Source: Candidatus Polarisedimenticolia bacterium (lineage in GTDB: Bacteria > Acidobacteriota > Polarisedimenticolia > Gp22-AA2). Taken from it: DNA of 43,207 nt. Within the stretch, counting starts at the first letter, position 1, and every line of letters starts with the position of its first letter. The stretch lies in the NCBI GenBank assembly GCA_036001465.1, contig DASYUH010000020.1:1-43207 (forward strand), read 5' to 3'. Positions 25,317 through 33,295 of this stretch are shown in pieces. The position numbers were made by a program, and so were the translations under genes. The notes beneath the pieces are model-generated. The model was not told the DNA's origin and searched no databases. It saw nothing but the letters and a program-made list of their open reading frames with translations.

Positions 25317-26579
25317 CTACCGGCCGCGCTTTCGGGAGGCGACCCGCTTCCCGCCGGCGAGCGCGAGGATTTCGTCGTCCTCCAGGAGACGGTCGCTGCG
25401 CTTGGCCGCATCGAAGATCCGATCGATCACGGCGTCCTTGGGCTCGATCCCCTGTTGTTCCAGCCAGAACACGACGTTCGACCGACCGCTCATCGGGCCG
25501 ATCCGGATCGCCTGCCGGAAGCCGAACTGGGACGCCGGCACCCCCGAGTAGACCCGGTCCGCCAGCCAGGTGTCGTTCTTGCGCAGCGCCTTGATGACCG
25601 CCGCCGCGTGCACGCCGGTGCCGGTCTCGAAGGCGTCCCTGCCCACGACCGGGTAGTTGGGGGGGATCGGCACGCGGCACCCCTCCGAGACCAGCCGGCA
25701 GTATTCCCCCAGGCCGGACAGGTCCCGGTCGATGAGCCCCATGAGCTTCAGGTTGACCAGCAGCAGATCCATCGGCGCGTTGCCGGCGCGCTCCCCCAGG
25801 CCCAGCGCGCAGCCGTGCACCCGCGTGGCGCCGGCGGCGATCGCGGCCAGGCTGTTGGCGAGGCCCAGGCCTCGGTCGCGGTGGCCATGCCAGTCGATGC
25901 CGACGCTCCCGCCGCACTCCGCCGCGATCGAGGCGACGAAGCGGATCACCTGGCCAACACCGTGCGGCGTGGCGTGCCCGACGGTGTCGGTCACGCAGAG
26001 GCGGCGCGCGCCGCAGCGGATGGCGGTCGAGTACAGGCGTCGCAGGGTCTCGGGATGCGCCCGGGACGTATCCTCGGTCACGTACATCACCGGCAGGCCC
26101 TGTTTCAGTGCGAAGGCGATCGACTCCTCGGTCCGCTGCAACAAAAGGTCAATCGACCAGTCCTCGACGTGCTGCCGGATGGCGGACGATCCGATGAACA
26201 GGCAGGCCTCGACCGGAATGCCGATCGTCGCCGCGATGCGCGCGATCGGCTCGATGTCCCTGACCATGGTGCGCGCCGCGCAGTTCGGGCGGATGGCGAG
26301 CTTCTCCTCGACGATCTGGCGGCAGAGCGCGTCCGAGTCGGCCACCGCCTTGGGGCCGGCCCCCGGGAGCCCGACGTCGGCGGTGTCGATCCCGAGGCGG
26401 TCCATGGCCCTCAGGATGTTCATCTTCATCTCGATGGGGGGATCGGTGACGCTCGGACCCTGCAGGCCGTCGCGCAGGGTCTCGTCGTCGAGGGCGATCG
26501 GCAGGGCCGGCCCGGGGGCCCCGTCGACCCGGTTCCAGTCGTGGATCAAATCATCCCGATCCCCGTCGTTTTGCGGCAT
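25317..26579 (-). CDS. 2-isopropylmalate/homocitrate synthase-like DRE-TIM enzyme
   Basis: This is a 420-residue member of the DRE-TIM metallolyase family, whose members condense acetyl-CoA with 2-oxo acids or carry out the reverse type of reaction. The N-terminal catalytic motif is LDDETLRDGLQGPS, the metal-binding histidines are in DWHGHRDRGLGLAN, and the glycine-rich LGLGERAGNAPMDLLL follows as in LeuA. The region after the barrel (residues about 300-400, ending in a basic tail) is short; the full LeuA leucine-binding regulatory domain is absent, so allosteric control by leucine is unlikely. The ATG is six nucleotides after TAAGAT, predicted leaderless. It stands alone, with no leu or lys genes beside it, so the 2-oxo acid is unknown. 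Confidence 0.82.
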   Translation of the reverse strand: MPQNDGDRDDLIHDWNRVDGAPGPALPIALDDETLRDGLQGPSVTDPPIEMKMNILRAMDRLGIDTADVGLPGAGPKAVADSDALCRQIVEEKLAIRPNCAARTMVRDIEPIARIAATIGIPVEACLFIGSSAIRQHVEDWSIDLLLQRTEESIAFALKQGLPVMYVTEDTSRAHPETLRRLYSTAIRCGARRLCVTDTVGHATPHGVGQVIRFVASIAAECGGSVGIDWHGHRDRGLGLANSLAAIAAGATRVHGCALGLGERAGNAPMDLLLVNLKLMGLIDRDLSGLGEYCRLVSEGCRVPIPPNYPVVGRDAFETGTGVHAAAVIKALRKNDTWLADRVYSGVPASQFGFRQAIRIGPMSGRSNVVFWLEQQGIEPKDAVIDRIFDAAKRSDRLLEDDEILALAGGKRVASRKRGR

Positions 26580-26585
26580 GAACCG

Positions 26586-26591
26586 ATCTTA
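26586..26591 (-). promoter_or_regulatory. -10 hexamer TAAGAT of the synthase gene, leaderless type
   Basis: TAAGAT on the minus strand is followed by CGGTTC and the ATG at 26579. No Shine-Dalgarno or clear -35 is seen. Confidence 0.45.
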
Positions 26592-26616
26592 GGGGGGGTC
26601 CCGGGAAGGTGTCAAC

Positions 26617-26645
26617 TTGCCGATCCGACGTCCGGACATTAAGTT
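26617..26645 (+). promoter_or_regulatory. Sigma-70-like promoter of the outer-membrane protein gene
   Basis: TTGCCG (26617-26622), a 17-bp spacer and TAAGTT (26640-26645). The predicted leader is about 33 nt and ends in a strong GGAGGAGGAG, in contrast to the leaderless promoter on the other strand. Confidence 0.45.
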
Positions 26646-26684
26646 ATGAGCGCCTCGCATTGTGTCTCGAGGAGGAGGAGATCC

Positions 26685-27491
26685 ATGAACTCAGAGCCCA
26701 GGACATCCAGGCCGTTCACGCCCATTTTGACCTGTCTACCGCTGGCGCTCGTCCTGGCCTTCGCGGCGCCGACCCCCGCCCGGGCCCTGGGGGACTGGGT
26801 GGGCGTGGAAGGAAGCATCTGGCGCAACAACCAGGACGGGCAGGCCTCGGTCGACGGCGACCTGTTCACCGGGACCACGTTCGACTTCCAGGACACCATC
26901 GACCTCGAGAAGAGCGACAGCTCGAAGATGGGGCGCGTGTGGTTCAAGCTGGGCAAGACCCGCTTGCTCTTCGACTATCTCGACTCCTCCCGGGAAGGGA
27001 GCAAGACGCTGACCCAGTCGTTCTTCTTCGACGACACCCCCTACGTCGCGACCGAGGACGTCGACAGCCGCCTCAACCTGAAGCTCCTGCAGGCCCAGCT
27101 GCGGTTCACGCTGGCCGATCTGAAGATCGTCGACGTCGGTGTCGGGTTCGGCCTGAACCAGGCGCAGATCAACATGGTGATGGACGGCTCGGTCAGCGGC
27201 CGCACCGAGTTCGACGAGAAGGTCCCCTACCCGACCCTCGCCGCCGCGGTCACCATCAAGCCGATGCCCGGCTTCCACATCCGGGCCGAGGCGAATGGAC
27301 TCAAGGTGAACGTCAGCGGCACCCGTGTGAACGTCCTCGACACGCGGCTTCAGGTCGAAATGTACATTGCCCACGTCCTCGGTTTCTTCGCGGGATACCG
27401 GAATTACCGCTTCGACGCGGTCGATGAGGACTTCGGCTCGATCGAGAACACCTTCAAGGGCCCCTACGCCGGGATCGGCCTGAAGTTCTGA
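26685..27491 (+). CDS. Putative outer-membrane beta-barrel protein, unknown function
   Basis: This is a 268-residue exported protein. The signal peptide is TPILTCLPLALVLAFAAPTPARA. The rest is built of alternating amphipathic strands (WVGVEGSIWRNN, KMGRVWFKLGKTRLLFDYLD, LKLLQAQLRFTLADLKIVDV, VEMYIAHVLGFFAGYRNYRF) and ends in GIGLKF. A C-terminal phenylalanine of this type is the usual outer-membrane insertion signal. I recognise no named family. The start at 26685 is chosen because GGAGGAGGAG lies just upstream and a proper signal peptide follows; the ATG at 26646 would add 13 residues. It appears to be a single-gene unit. Confidence 0.75.
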   Translation: MNSEPRTSRPFTPILTCLPLALVLAFAAPTPARALGDWVGVEGSIWRNNQDGQASVDGDLFTGTTFDFQDTIDLEKSDSSKMGRVWFKLGKTRLLFDYLDSSREGSKTLTQSFFFDDTPYVATEDVDSRLNLKLLQAQLRFTLADLKIVDVGVGFGLNQAQINMVMDGSVSGRTEFDEKVPYPTLAAAVTIKPMPGFHIRAEANGLKVNVSGTRVNVLDTRLQVEMYIAHVLGFFAGYRNYRFDAVDEDFGSIENTFKGPYAGIGLKF

Positions 27492-27543
27492 AGCCCGGAG
27501 AGACCGTCCGCGGCTAGAAGCCTGCTGCCGGGACCCGCTCGTG

Positions 27544-27549
27544 TAGGAT
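27544..27549 (+). promoter_or_regulatory. -10 hexamer TAGGAT, leaderless type
   Basis: TAGGAT is followed by GGCGGCG (7 nt) and ATG at 27557. The upstream in-frame ATG (27548) shares its AT with the hexamer and could not be in the transcript. Confidence 0.4.
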
Positions 27550-27556
27550 GGCGGCG

Positions 27557-28261
27557 ATGCCGCCTCCGACGAGCGTCCGCGTCCTGTTCGGCGATCCGGG
27601 GCGCCCGGTGTCCCGGGACGCCATCGACTGGGTCGCCGTCCGGCAGTCCTACGCCCGCGTCATCCTGCCGCCGGCCCTCCTCGAAGGGGATGCCCTGCCG
27701 GCGCGGGGGCGCCACGAGCCGTTCGAATCGCCCGCCCCCGAGAGCGCCCGGCTGGCGGCCGAGGCCGCGGCCCTCCTGGCGGAGCCGGGATCCGGCGTCC
27801 ACGCGGCGGCGGTGGCGGCGGCGCTGGCGCTTCTCGAGGGGGCCGCCGTGATCGTTCCCGAACGGTCCAGCTTTTCCAGCCTCATCCCGCTGTCCTCCTG
27901 GTCGATGAACCTCCCGCAGCGTCCGACGGACGGCCTCCTGGTGCAGCACCTCGGGATCGCCGGAAGGCTCCCGCGGGACTGGAACGAGAGCGCCGCCGCG
28001 GCCCTCACGGCCATCCTCTCGGGCGACCCCGCGCTGGTCCGGAGGGTGACCCGCACGCGCCGGCTGGCGGCACGGCGCGAGGGCCCCTCGCGCTTCGGGC
28101 GCCTGGCGAAGAAGAGCGCCGGCCTGCGCCCGGCCGTCGTCTACCTCGATCTCCTGGCCGCGGAAGGGGCCGCCGCCCCCGGGTTCGGAGAATGGCTCCG
28201 CGGCGTCGCGCCGGAGCGGGCCACGGACCTGCTTTCCGTCGCGGGCGCGATTTTCATCTGA
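27557..28261 (+). CDS. Hypothetical protein
   Basis: This is a 234-residue protein without signal peptide or clear membrane helices and with no family I recognise. Visible features are an N-terminal strand pattern (TSVRVLFGDPG), an alanine-rich helical stretch (residues about 60-95), a central hydrophobic block (VIVPERSSFSSLIPLSSWSM), and a basic segment RRVTRTRRLAARREG in the C-terminal half. It ends on the hydrophobic LLSVAGAIFI. Third-position GC is high as in its neighbours, and the competing antisense frames look like shadows. The ATG at 27557 is preferred over 27548, which overlaps the presumed -10 box. It is convergent with the ABC exporter operon. Confidence 0.6.
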   Translation: MPPPTSVRVLFGDPGRPVSRDAIDWVAVRQSYARVILPPALLEGDALPARGRHEPFESPAPESARLAAEAAALLAEPGSGVHAAAVAAALALLEGAAVIVPERSSFSSLIPLSSWSMNLPQRPTDGLLVQHLGIAGRLPRDWNESAAAALTAILSGDPALVRRVTRTRRLAARREGPSRFGRLAKKSAGLRPAVVYLDLLAAEGAAAPGFGEWLRGVAPERATDLLSVAGAIFI

Positions 28262-28270
28262 ACGGCGCGA

Positions 28271-28285
28271 TCGGGGCGGCCCCGA
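28271..28285. terminator. Weak hairpin between convergent genes
   Basis: TCGGGG-CGG-CCCCGA, a six-bp GC-rich stem with a three-nt loop in the 27-bp gap between convergent genes. It has no U tract in either direction, so at best a weak terminator. Confidence 0.3.
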
Positions 28286-28288
28286 CCC

Positions 28289-29092
28289 TTACTTCACCAG
28301 GCGCCGCCGCATCAGGTGAAGACCGAGCAGGCACAGGGGGACGGTCATCACCGCCAGGTAGAGCAGGTCCCAGCCGAGATCGCGAGGCACCCGCCCGAGC
28401 CCCAGCTCCCGGATGACGTTGGCGACGTGCGTCAAGGGGAGCAGCCAGGCGAGGCGCTGCGCCCAGACCGGCAGGACGTCCAGGGGGAAGAACGTCCCGG
28501 AGAACAGGAACATCGGCATGATGAACAGGAAGGTGGGGAAGTTGAACGAGTCGATCGCCGGCACGATCCCCGTGAAGCACAGCCCGAGCGCCGCGAAGAG
28601 GAGACCCGCCAGGAGCGAGAACGGCACGATGAGAAGGGCGTGCGGATAGTGCAGCAGCCCGAAGAAGCTGACGGCCACCATCATCACGGCGCACGAGATC
28701 GTCCCCTTGGTGGTCGCCCACAGGAGCTCCCCCGCCATGACGTCTTCGAGCGACAGCGGCGTCGTGATGATGGCGTCGAACGTCCGCTGGTAGTGCATTC
28801 TCACGAAGGTGTTGTAGGTCGTCTCGAAGAACGCCTGGAACATGACCTGCGTCGCCAGGAGGCCCGGAGCGATGAAGGCGGTGTAGCCGACCATCTCGCC
28901 CCGGTATTCCACCTCCTTGACCAGCGCGCCGATCCCGGCTCCGAAGGCCAGCAGATAGAGGATCGGCTCGGCCAGCGGCGGGAACAGGTTCGTCTTCCAG
29001 GTGACGAAATAGACGTCCCGGTTGCGCTGCCAGACGCGCACGGACCGCAGGCTCACGTTCCTGACCAGCCCGGAGACCCCCGCCAGGCTCAT
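28289..29092 (-). CDS. NodJ-like ABC-2 type export permease
   Basis: This is a 267-residue ABC-2 permease with six predicted membrane helices. Family features include WKTNLFPPLAEPILYLLAFGAGIG after a cytosolic N-terminus, FIAPGLLATQVMFQAFFET, and the later PMFLFSGTFFPLDVLPVWAQ, typical of NodJ/DrrB-type exporters. It pairs with the ATPase gene: their stop and start overlap as ATGA (29092-29089). The start at 29092 follows from this coupling and from the family N-terminus; the frame reaching 29224 is a shadow. NodIJ homologues export lipo-oligosaccharides and DrrAB homologues export drugs; the substrate here is open. Confidence 0.9.
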   Translation of the reverse strand: MSLAGVSGLVRNVSLRSVRVWQRNRDVYFVTWKTNLFPPLAEPILYLLAFGAGIGALVKEVEYRGEMVGYTAFIAPGLLATQVMFQAFFETTYNTFVRMHYQRTFDAIITTPLSLEDVMAGELLWATTKGTISCAVMMVAVSFFGLLHYPHALLIVPFSLLAGLLFAALGLCFTGIVPAIDSFNFPTFLFIMPMFLFSGTFFPLDVLPVWAQRLAWLLPLTHVANVIRELGLGRVPRDLGWDLLYLAVMTVPLCLLGLHLMRRRLVK

Positions 29093-30000
29093 TCGCGCAG
29101 CTCCCTGCCGGTCAGCTTCAGGAACAGGTCCTCGAGTCCCGCCATGCGCACGGTGCAGCGCTCCGAGGGGTACAGCCGCGCGATCGCCGCGAACACCGCC
29201 TCGCCCGAGTCGGTGTAGATCCACAGCCGATCGGAGTCGGCCTCGAACGACCAGCCCCTGTCGCGCGCGAACCCCGGCAGCCCGGGCGGGAAGCCCTCAA
29301 CCTCCACGACCTCCTTGCCGACGCGGCTGCGGACCAGGTCGGCCGGCGGCCCCTCGACCAGGATGCGGCCGTGGTCCATGATCACCAGGCGATCGCACAG
29401 CGATTGCGCCTCGTCCATGTAGTGCGTGGTCAGAAGGATGGTCTTCCCCTGCCGGCGCAGGGTGCGGACCCGGTCCCAGACCTGGTGCCTCGACTGCGGA
29501 TCGAGGCCGGTCGTCGGCTCATCCAGGATCAGAAGATCCGGATCGTTGACCAGGGCCCGGGCGATCGCCAGGCGCCTCTTCAGGCCGCCCGAGAGCTCGC
29601 GGATGCGCGCGTCGCGCCTCTCCCACAGCCCCATGAACTCCAGGAGCTCCTTGACCCGTTCCGCCGCCGGCGCGGCCGGAATGCCGAAGTACCGCGCGAA
29701 CACCGTCAGGTTCTTCCGCACCGAGAAGTCGGGGTCGAGGTTGTCCTCCTGCTGGCAGACGCCGATGCGGGCCTTGATGGCCCGGGGGGACGACCGCACG
29801 CCCATCCCGAAGACCGACAGATCCCCCGAGGTGATCGGGATCGAGCAGTGAATCATCTTGACGGTCGTCGTCTTGCCGGCGCCGTTCGGCCCGAGAAACC
29901 CGTAGCACTCGCCGGTCTGGATGGCGAAGCCGATGTCGTTCACCGCCACCAGCGCGCCAAAGGTCTTCGTGAGGCCTCGCGCCTCGATCACGGAGGGCAT
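29089..30000 (-). CDS. NodI/DrrA-like ABC exporter ATP-binding protein
   Basis: This is a 303-residue ABC ATPase. Walker A is GPNGAGKTTT (lysine about 43), the Q-loop is VCQQEDNLDP, the signature LSGGLKRRLAIARAL, Walker B LLILDEPTTGLDP, and the switch histidine LLTTHYMDEAQ. A C-terminal DrrA-like extension of about 80 residues (VVEVEGFPPGLPGF onward) follows. It energises the permease encoded directly downstream with a 4-bp overlap. The ATG is six nucleotides after TAATCT with no Shine-Dalgarno, so the operon mRNA is predicted leaderless while the permease is translated by coupling. Confidence 0.93.
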   Translation of the reverse strand: MPSVIEARGLTKTFGALVAVNDIGFAIQTGECYGFLGPNGAGKTTTVKMIHCSIPITSGDLSVFGMGVRSSPRAIKARIGVCQQEDNLDPDFSVRKNLTVFARYFGIPAAPAAERVKELLEFMGLWERRDARIRELSGGLKRRLAIARALVNDPDLLILDEPTTGLDPQSRHQVWDRVRTLRRQGKTILLTTHYMDEAQSLCDRLVIMDHGRILVEGPPADLVRSRVGKEVVEVEGFPPGLPGFARDRGWSFEADSDRLWIYTDSGEAVFAAIARLYPSERCTVRMAGLEDLFLKLTGRELRE

Positions 30001-30006
30001 GGCCCT

Positions 30007-30012
30007 AGATTA
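30007..30012 (-). promoter_or_regulatory. -10 hexamer TAATCT of the ABC exporter operon, leaderless type
   Basis: TAATCT on the minus strand is followed by AGGGCC and the ATG at 30000. Confidence 0.45.
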
Positions 30013-30057
30013 GGAGAGGTGCCCGGCCATGGGCAAGCGACCGGTGCGGGACGGATT

Positions 30058-30083
30058 CCCGGCGCCCCTTGCGGGGCGCCGGG
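30058..30083 (-). terminator. Strong GC hairpin after the sigma/DUF4097/PDZ operon
   Basis: CCCGGCGCCCC, loop TTGC, GGGGCGCCGGG: an 11-bp perfect stem with a four-nt loop, about 50 bp past the stop of the PDZ gene. No T run follows on the minus strand. It may act as a U-less terminator or as a 3' stabilising hairpin. A run of ten G (30109-30118) lies between stop and hairpin. Confidence 0.5.
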
Positions 30084-30132
30084 CTGCCGACTGCCCGTAC
30101 GGAGAGTTGGGGGGGGGGAGTGGAGGGATCTC

Positions 30133-31176
30133 TTAGATGGATTCGTCCGCCCGGAGGCGCGCCGCCTCGATCCGGGCGTGGGCGGCCTCCAGCCTGGCTC
30201 TGGCGCTTTCCAGCTTCCGCCGGACGCCTTCCTCGATGCGCTTTTCGAACAGGAGATTGCGGGAGGACTCCTCGTCCCCCTCCTCGATCTCCTCGGCCGG
30301 CTCTTCCCGCTTCGGCAGGGTGACCGTGAGGCTCGTCTCGCGCCGGTCGCGCACGACCCCCAGCGGGAACGTCCTGCCGCGCCGCTCGCGCATGGCGCTG
30401 CGCAGATCGGACGAGTCCGCGACCTTTTCGCCGTCCACCTTGACGATGACGTCCCCGGCGCGCAGGCCGCCGGCGTCGGCCGGGCTCCCCTTCTTGACGG
30501 ACCTCACCAGGACCCCCTCGCCGTCCTTCACGCCGAAATACTCCCCGAGCTGCCCGGTGAGGTCCTCCACGGAGACGCCCAGCCGGAACGACGACGGGAT
30601 CCCCTCGAGCAGCGGGATCTCCGGCAGGTCGATCTCGGGGATCTCGATGGGCGGGATGTCGATGCTCGGAATCTCGATCCGCTTGGTGACGATTCTCTTG
30701 TGCCCGGAACCCTCGTGCTCGGTGACCTTGACCTTCACGCTGCGGCTCGCCCCGCCGCGGGAGATGCCCAGCGTCACGGTCCTTCCTGGCGGCGTCTCGC
30801 GAACGAGACGCGTGAGCTGCGCGGCCCCCTCGACCCGGTCCCCCTGGTATTCCAGGATGACGTCCTCCTTCTCCAGGCCGGCCTCCTCGGCGGGGCTTCC
30901 GGGCATGACCCCCTTGATCTCGACACCGGTCTCCTCCTTGAGGCCCAGCTCCTTCACCCTCTCGGCCGTGACGTCGGCGATGCTGACCCCCAGCCACGAC
31001 CCGCCGGAGGAGAAGAAGAGCATGCGGTCGTGGGGAGCATGCGGAGCCCGGCCGGGCCTCGGGGTCGGGGCATCGGCCGGCGGCGACGGGGTCTCGGGGG
31101 CGGGGCGGGCGGCCAGAGCGGCCGCGGCCGCACCGACGATCAGAAGTCCCGTTGCGGCTGCGAGTGCTTTCGACAT
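30133..31176 (-). CDS. Periplasmic protein with two PDZ domains
   Basis: This is a 347-residue exported protein. The signal peptide is ALAAATGLLIVGAAAAALAA. PDZ 1 spans about residues 60-150 (WLGVSIADVTAERVKELGL, VMPGSPAEEAGLEKEDVILE) and PDZ 2 about 190-275 (RLGVSVEDLTGQLGEYFGV, VKKGSPADAGGLRAGDVIVK). They are joined by an unusual Ile/Pro repeat in which IP or LP recurs every four to seven residues. The C-terminus is a charged coiled-coil-like helix (LESARARLEAAHARIEAARL). No protease domain is present, so it is a binding or adaptor protein rather than a DegP-type enzyme. The start at 31176 has GGGAGG eight nucleotides upstream. It is the last gene of the ECF sigma operon, 17 bp after the DUF4097 gene. 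Confidence 0.85.
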   Translation of the reverse strand: MSKALAAATGLLIVGAAAAALAARPAPETPSPPADAPTPRPGRAPHAPHDRMLFFSSGGSWLGVSIADVTAERVKELGLKEETGVEIKGVMPGSPAEEAGLEKEDVILEYQGDRVEGAAQLTRLVRETPPGRTVTLGISRGGASRSVKVKVTEHEGSGHKRIVTKRIEIPSIDIPPIEIPEIDLPEIPLLEGIPSSFRLGVSVEDLTGQLGEYFGVKDGEGVLVRSVKKGSPADAGGLRAGDVIVKVDGEKVADSSDLRSAMRERRGRTFPLGVVRDRRETSLTVTLPKREEPAEEIEEGDEESSRNLLFEKRIEEGVRRKLESARARLEAAHARIEAARLRADESI

Positions 31177-31193
31177 GGAGAGATCCTCCCGTT

Positions 31194-32399
31194 TCAAGGT
31201 TGCGACTTGCTGGCTTTCTGAATCACGATGTTGCCGTCGAGCGTGCGTATCTTGATGAGCGCGCCCCCCCCGCCGAGGGCGCCTTCGGCGATTTCCACGG
31301 GCCGCCCCGCGTCTTCGGCCTCCCGGTAGGCGCGCAGCGGAAACTCGCTCTGGATCCGCCGGCCCTTCGAGTTGTCGACGATGGCCCGGATCGCCACCCG
31401 CGACGACTCCGGAAGCGTCAGCAGGACGTCCCCCTGCCAGGTCTGGATGTCGGAATCGAACAGCGTCCGGCCGGCCGGGAGAATCTCCGCCTGGATGTTG
31501 CCGGCCGAGGTGACCGCCCGGATCGGCCCGTCGAAGACCTTGAGGAAGATCGGTCCGGCGCCGCTCTCGCAGCGCACCCCGCCGCGGGCCGAAGCCACCC
31601 GGATGCTGCCGCCGGCCGTCACCGCGATCACCTCGCCGCGCACGTCTCCGATGCCGATGCTTCCGCCCCGGGTCTGCGCCGAGACGTCGCCGCCGGCCGA
31701 CTCGACGGTCACGTTGCCGCCCCCCGATTCGGCGCGCACCTGCGTCCCCGCGCGGCCGATGAACACGTCGCCGCCCGAGGTCTGCGCCACGACCTCCCCG
31801 GCCGCCGACTCGAGGCGGACGCTGCCCCCGGCGGTGATTAGCCGGGCCGTCCCCCCGGCGGCGCCGACCTCGATGTTTCCGCCACGCGTCTCGGCGCGCA
31901 GCGGCCCGCCGAGGCGGTCGACCGTGATGTTCCCGCCGCGGGTCTGAAGCTCCGCGCGGCCGGGCAGGCCGCGCGCCCGCACGTCTCCGGCGCCTGTGGC
32001 GACCTCGAACTCCTTCACCTGACCGGGCAGCTCGATCTCGAATTCGGCGATCAGATCGCGCCCCGCGCCCGGCGCCACCGCCTGTCCCAGGAACAGGAGC
32101 CGATCCCCGTTCACGGCGGCGCTCACCTGCAGGTCGTCGAGGAGCCTCCGCGTGGCGGCGTCATCGGCGCCCCGCGCCCGGACCCGGATGCGATAGCGCA
32201 GCTCGGGGGTGGCGGCGCCGACGGCGCTGACGGATCCCAGGTCGGTCTCGACCCGGACGCGCGGCGCCGGGTCGCGGAGGAGGCCGGTGATCTCGTGCAC
32301 CAGGAACCGCCCCTCGCGGTAATAGCGCGCCTCCTGGGCGCCGGGGGGCGCAGCCGGCACGAGGGCCAGAACGGCGACGAGAACGAGCCTCCGTGTCAT
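31194..32399 (-). CDS. Exported DUF4097-type beta-repeat protein
   Basis: This is a 401-residue protein with a signal peptide (RRLVLVAVLALVPAAPPGAQ). From about residue 140 to 300 it consists of short strands separated by GG or AG turns roughly every 10-20 residues (GGNITVDRL, GGNIEVGAA, GGSVRLESAAG, GGDVFIGRAG, GGNVTVESAGG, GGSIGIGDVRG, GGSIRVASARG). This is the pattern of DUF4097-family proteins, likely a right-handed beta-helix or related solenoid. Function is unestablished, though such genes commonly sit beside ECF sigma/anti-sigma pairs. Its ATG overlaps the anti-sigma stop as ATGA (32399-32396), giving coupled translation. Confidence 0.85.
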   Translation of the reverse strand: MTRRLVLVAVLALVPAAPPGAQEARYYREGRFLVHEITGLLRDPAPRVRVETDLGSVSAVGAATPELRYRIRVRARGADDAATRRLLDDLQVSAAVNGDRLLFLGQAVAPGAGRDLIAEFEIELPGQVKEFEVATGAGDVRARGLPGRAELQTRGGNITVDRLGGPLRAETRGGNIEVGAAGGTARLITAGGSVRLESAAGEVVAQTSGGDVFIGRAGTQVRAESGGGNVTVESAGGDVSAQTRGGSIGIGDVRGEVIAVTAGGSIRVASARGGVRCESGAGPIFLKVFDGPIRAVTSAGNIQAEILPAGRTLFDSDIQTWQGDVLLTLPESSRVAIRAIVDNSKGRRIQSEFPLRAYREAEDAGRPVEIAEGALGGGGALIKIRTLDGNIVIQKASKSQP

Positions 32400-33295
32400 C
32401 GAATATCCTGCGCCGGCATGTCGTTCACCAGGGCGGCGGAGCGCAGCCGCACGTAGTCGTTCGGATCGCCGTCGGCCAGGCGCTTCAGCACCGCCAGAGT
32501 CTCGGGACCGCGCGCGTCCTTCAGGGCGTCGATGGCGCGCACCCGCATGCCGGGGTTGGTGTCGCGCAGGAGGGCCTGCACGATGGCGCCGCGAACCTCC
32601 GGGTCGCCGGCGGCACGACCCTGCAGCGCCTCGAGCGCCTTCAGGCGGGCGCCTGGATTCTCATCCTCCCGGACGGTCCCCAGGAGCGCTCGTCGCACCT
32701 CCGGATCGTCGGCGTGCCGGCGCAGCGCCTCGATCGCCTCGAGACGCAGCCCGGCGTTCCGGTTCTGCCGCACCGTCTCCAGGAGGACCTGGCGGATGCG
32801 CGGGTCGCCCGCGGTCCCTTCGAGGGCGGTCCGCCTCAGCGTGTCGTACGTCAGGCTGATTCTCTCGCTGCGCGGATCGCTGTCGCGGAAGTCGACATTG
32901 GCAATCGTCGTCCCGGCCTCCGGCGCCCTCGCGTCGACGGCCGATCCCGGCCCTCCGGCCCCCGGGGACAGCCTTCCGGCCGCGAACCCGGCCGCCAGAA
33001 GCGAGAAGGCCCACGCAGGCCACAGCCGCAACCACGGGCGGGCCGGCGCGGTCCGCCCGCCGGGCCCCGGGCCTATGGCCGCACGCAGGTCCCGCCGGCA
33101 CGCCTCCAGGAGATCCGCGGAGGGTTCGACCGCCGGAGCGCTCTCCACGAGCTGGTGGATGCGCCGTGCGTCCGCGAATGACGCCTGGCAGTCGAAGCAT
33201 TCCCGGAGGTGCGCCTTGAGTGCCGCCCTTTCATGGTCCTGAAGCTCCTCGCAGAGCATCAGGACGATCGCCTTTCGGTACGCTTCGCAGTCCAT
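32396..33295 (-). CDS. Zinc-finger anti-sigma factor with periplasmic HEAT repeats
   Basis: This is a 299-residue single-span membrane protein. Residues 1-45 form an anti-sigma zinc-finger (HC2-type) domain: CEAYRKA, then HLRECFDC (H-x3-C-x2-C), the usual sigma-binding module. A membrane helix (WPAWAFSLLAAGFAAG) lies near residue 95. From about 160 onward come repeated helical units (VLLETVRQNRNAGLRLEAIE, ALLGTVREDENPGARLKALE, AIVQALLRDTNPGMRVRAID), which are HEAT-like repeats on the outer side. A HEAT sensor on an anti-sigma factor is uncommon in described systems. The start at 33295 overlaps the sigma stop as TGATG. The 33802 upstream extension is a shadow of the sigma gene. Confidence 0.85.
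   Translation of the reverse strand: MDCEAYRKAIVLMLCEELQDHERAALKAHLRECFDCQASFADARRIHQLVESAPAVEPSADLLEACRRDLRAAIGPGPGGRTAPARPWLRLWPAWAFSLLAAGFAAGRLSPGAGGPGSAVDARAPEAGTTIANVDFRDSDPRSERISLTYDTLRRTALEGTAGDPRIRQVLLETVRQNRNAGLRLEAIEALRRHADDPEVRRALLGTVREDENPGARLKALEALQGRAAGDPEVRGAIVQALLRDTNPGMRVRAIDALKDARGPETLAVLKRLADGDPNDYVRLRSAALVNDMPAQDIR

Noticed and set aside
30109-30118. Run of ten G between the PDZ gene and its hairpin as a phase-variable switch
   Set aside because: It lies downstream of the stop codon and outside any reading frame, so slippage would not change a protein. It may affect RNA structure only.
29371-31221. 616-residue plus-strand frame over the ABC ATPase and PDZ genes
   Set aside because: No domain and biased composition. 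It is opposite two clear genes.
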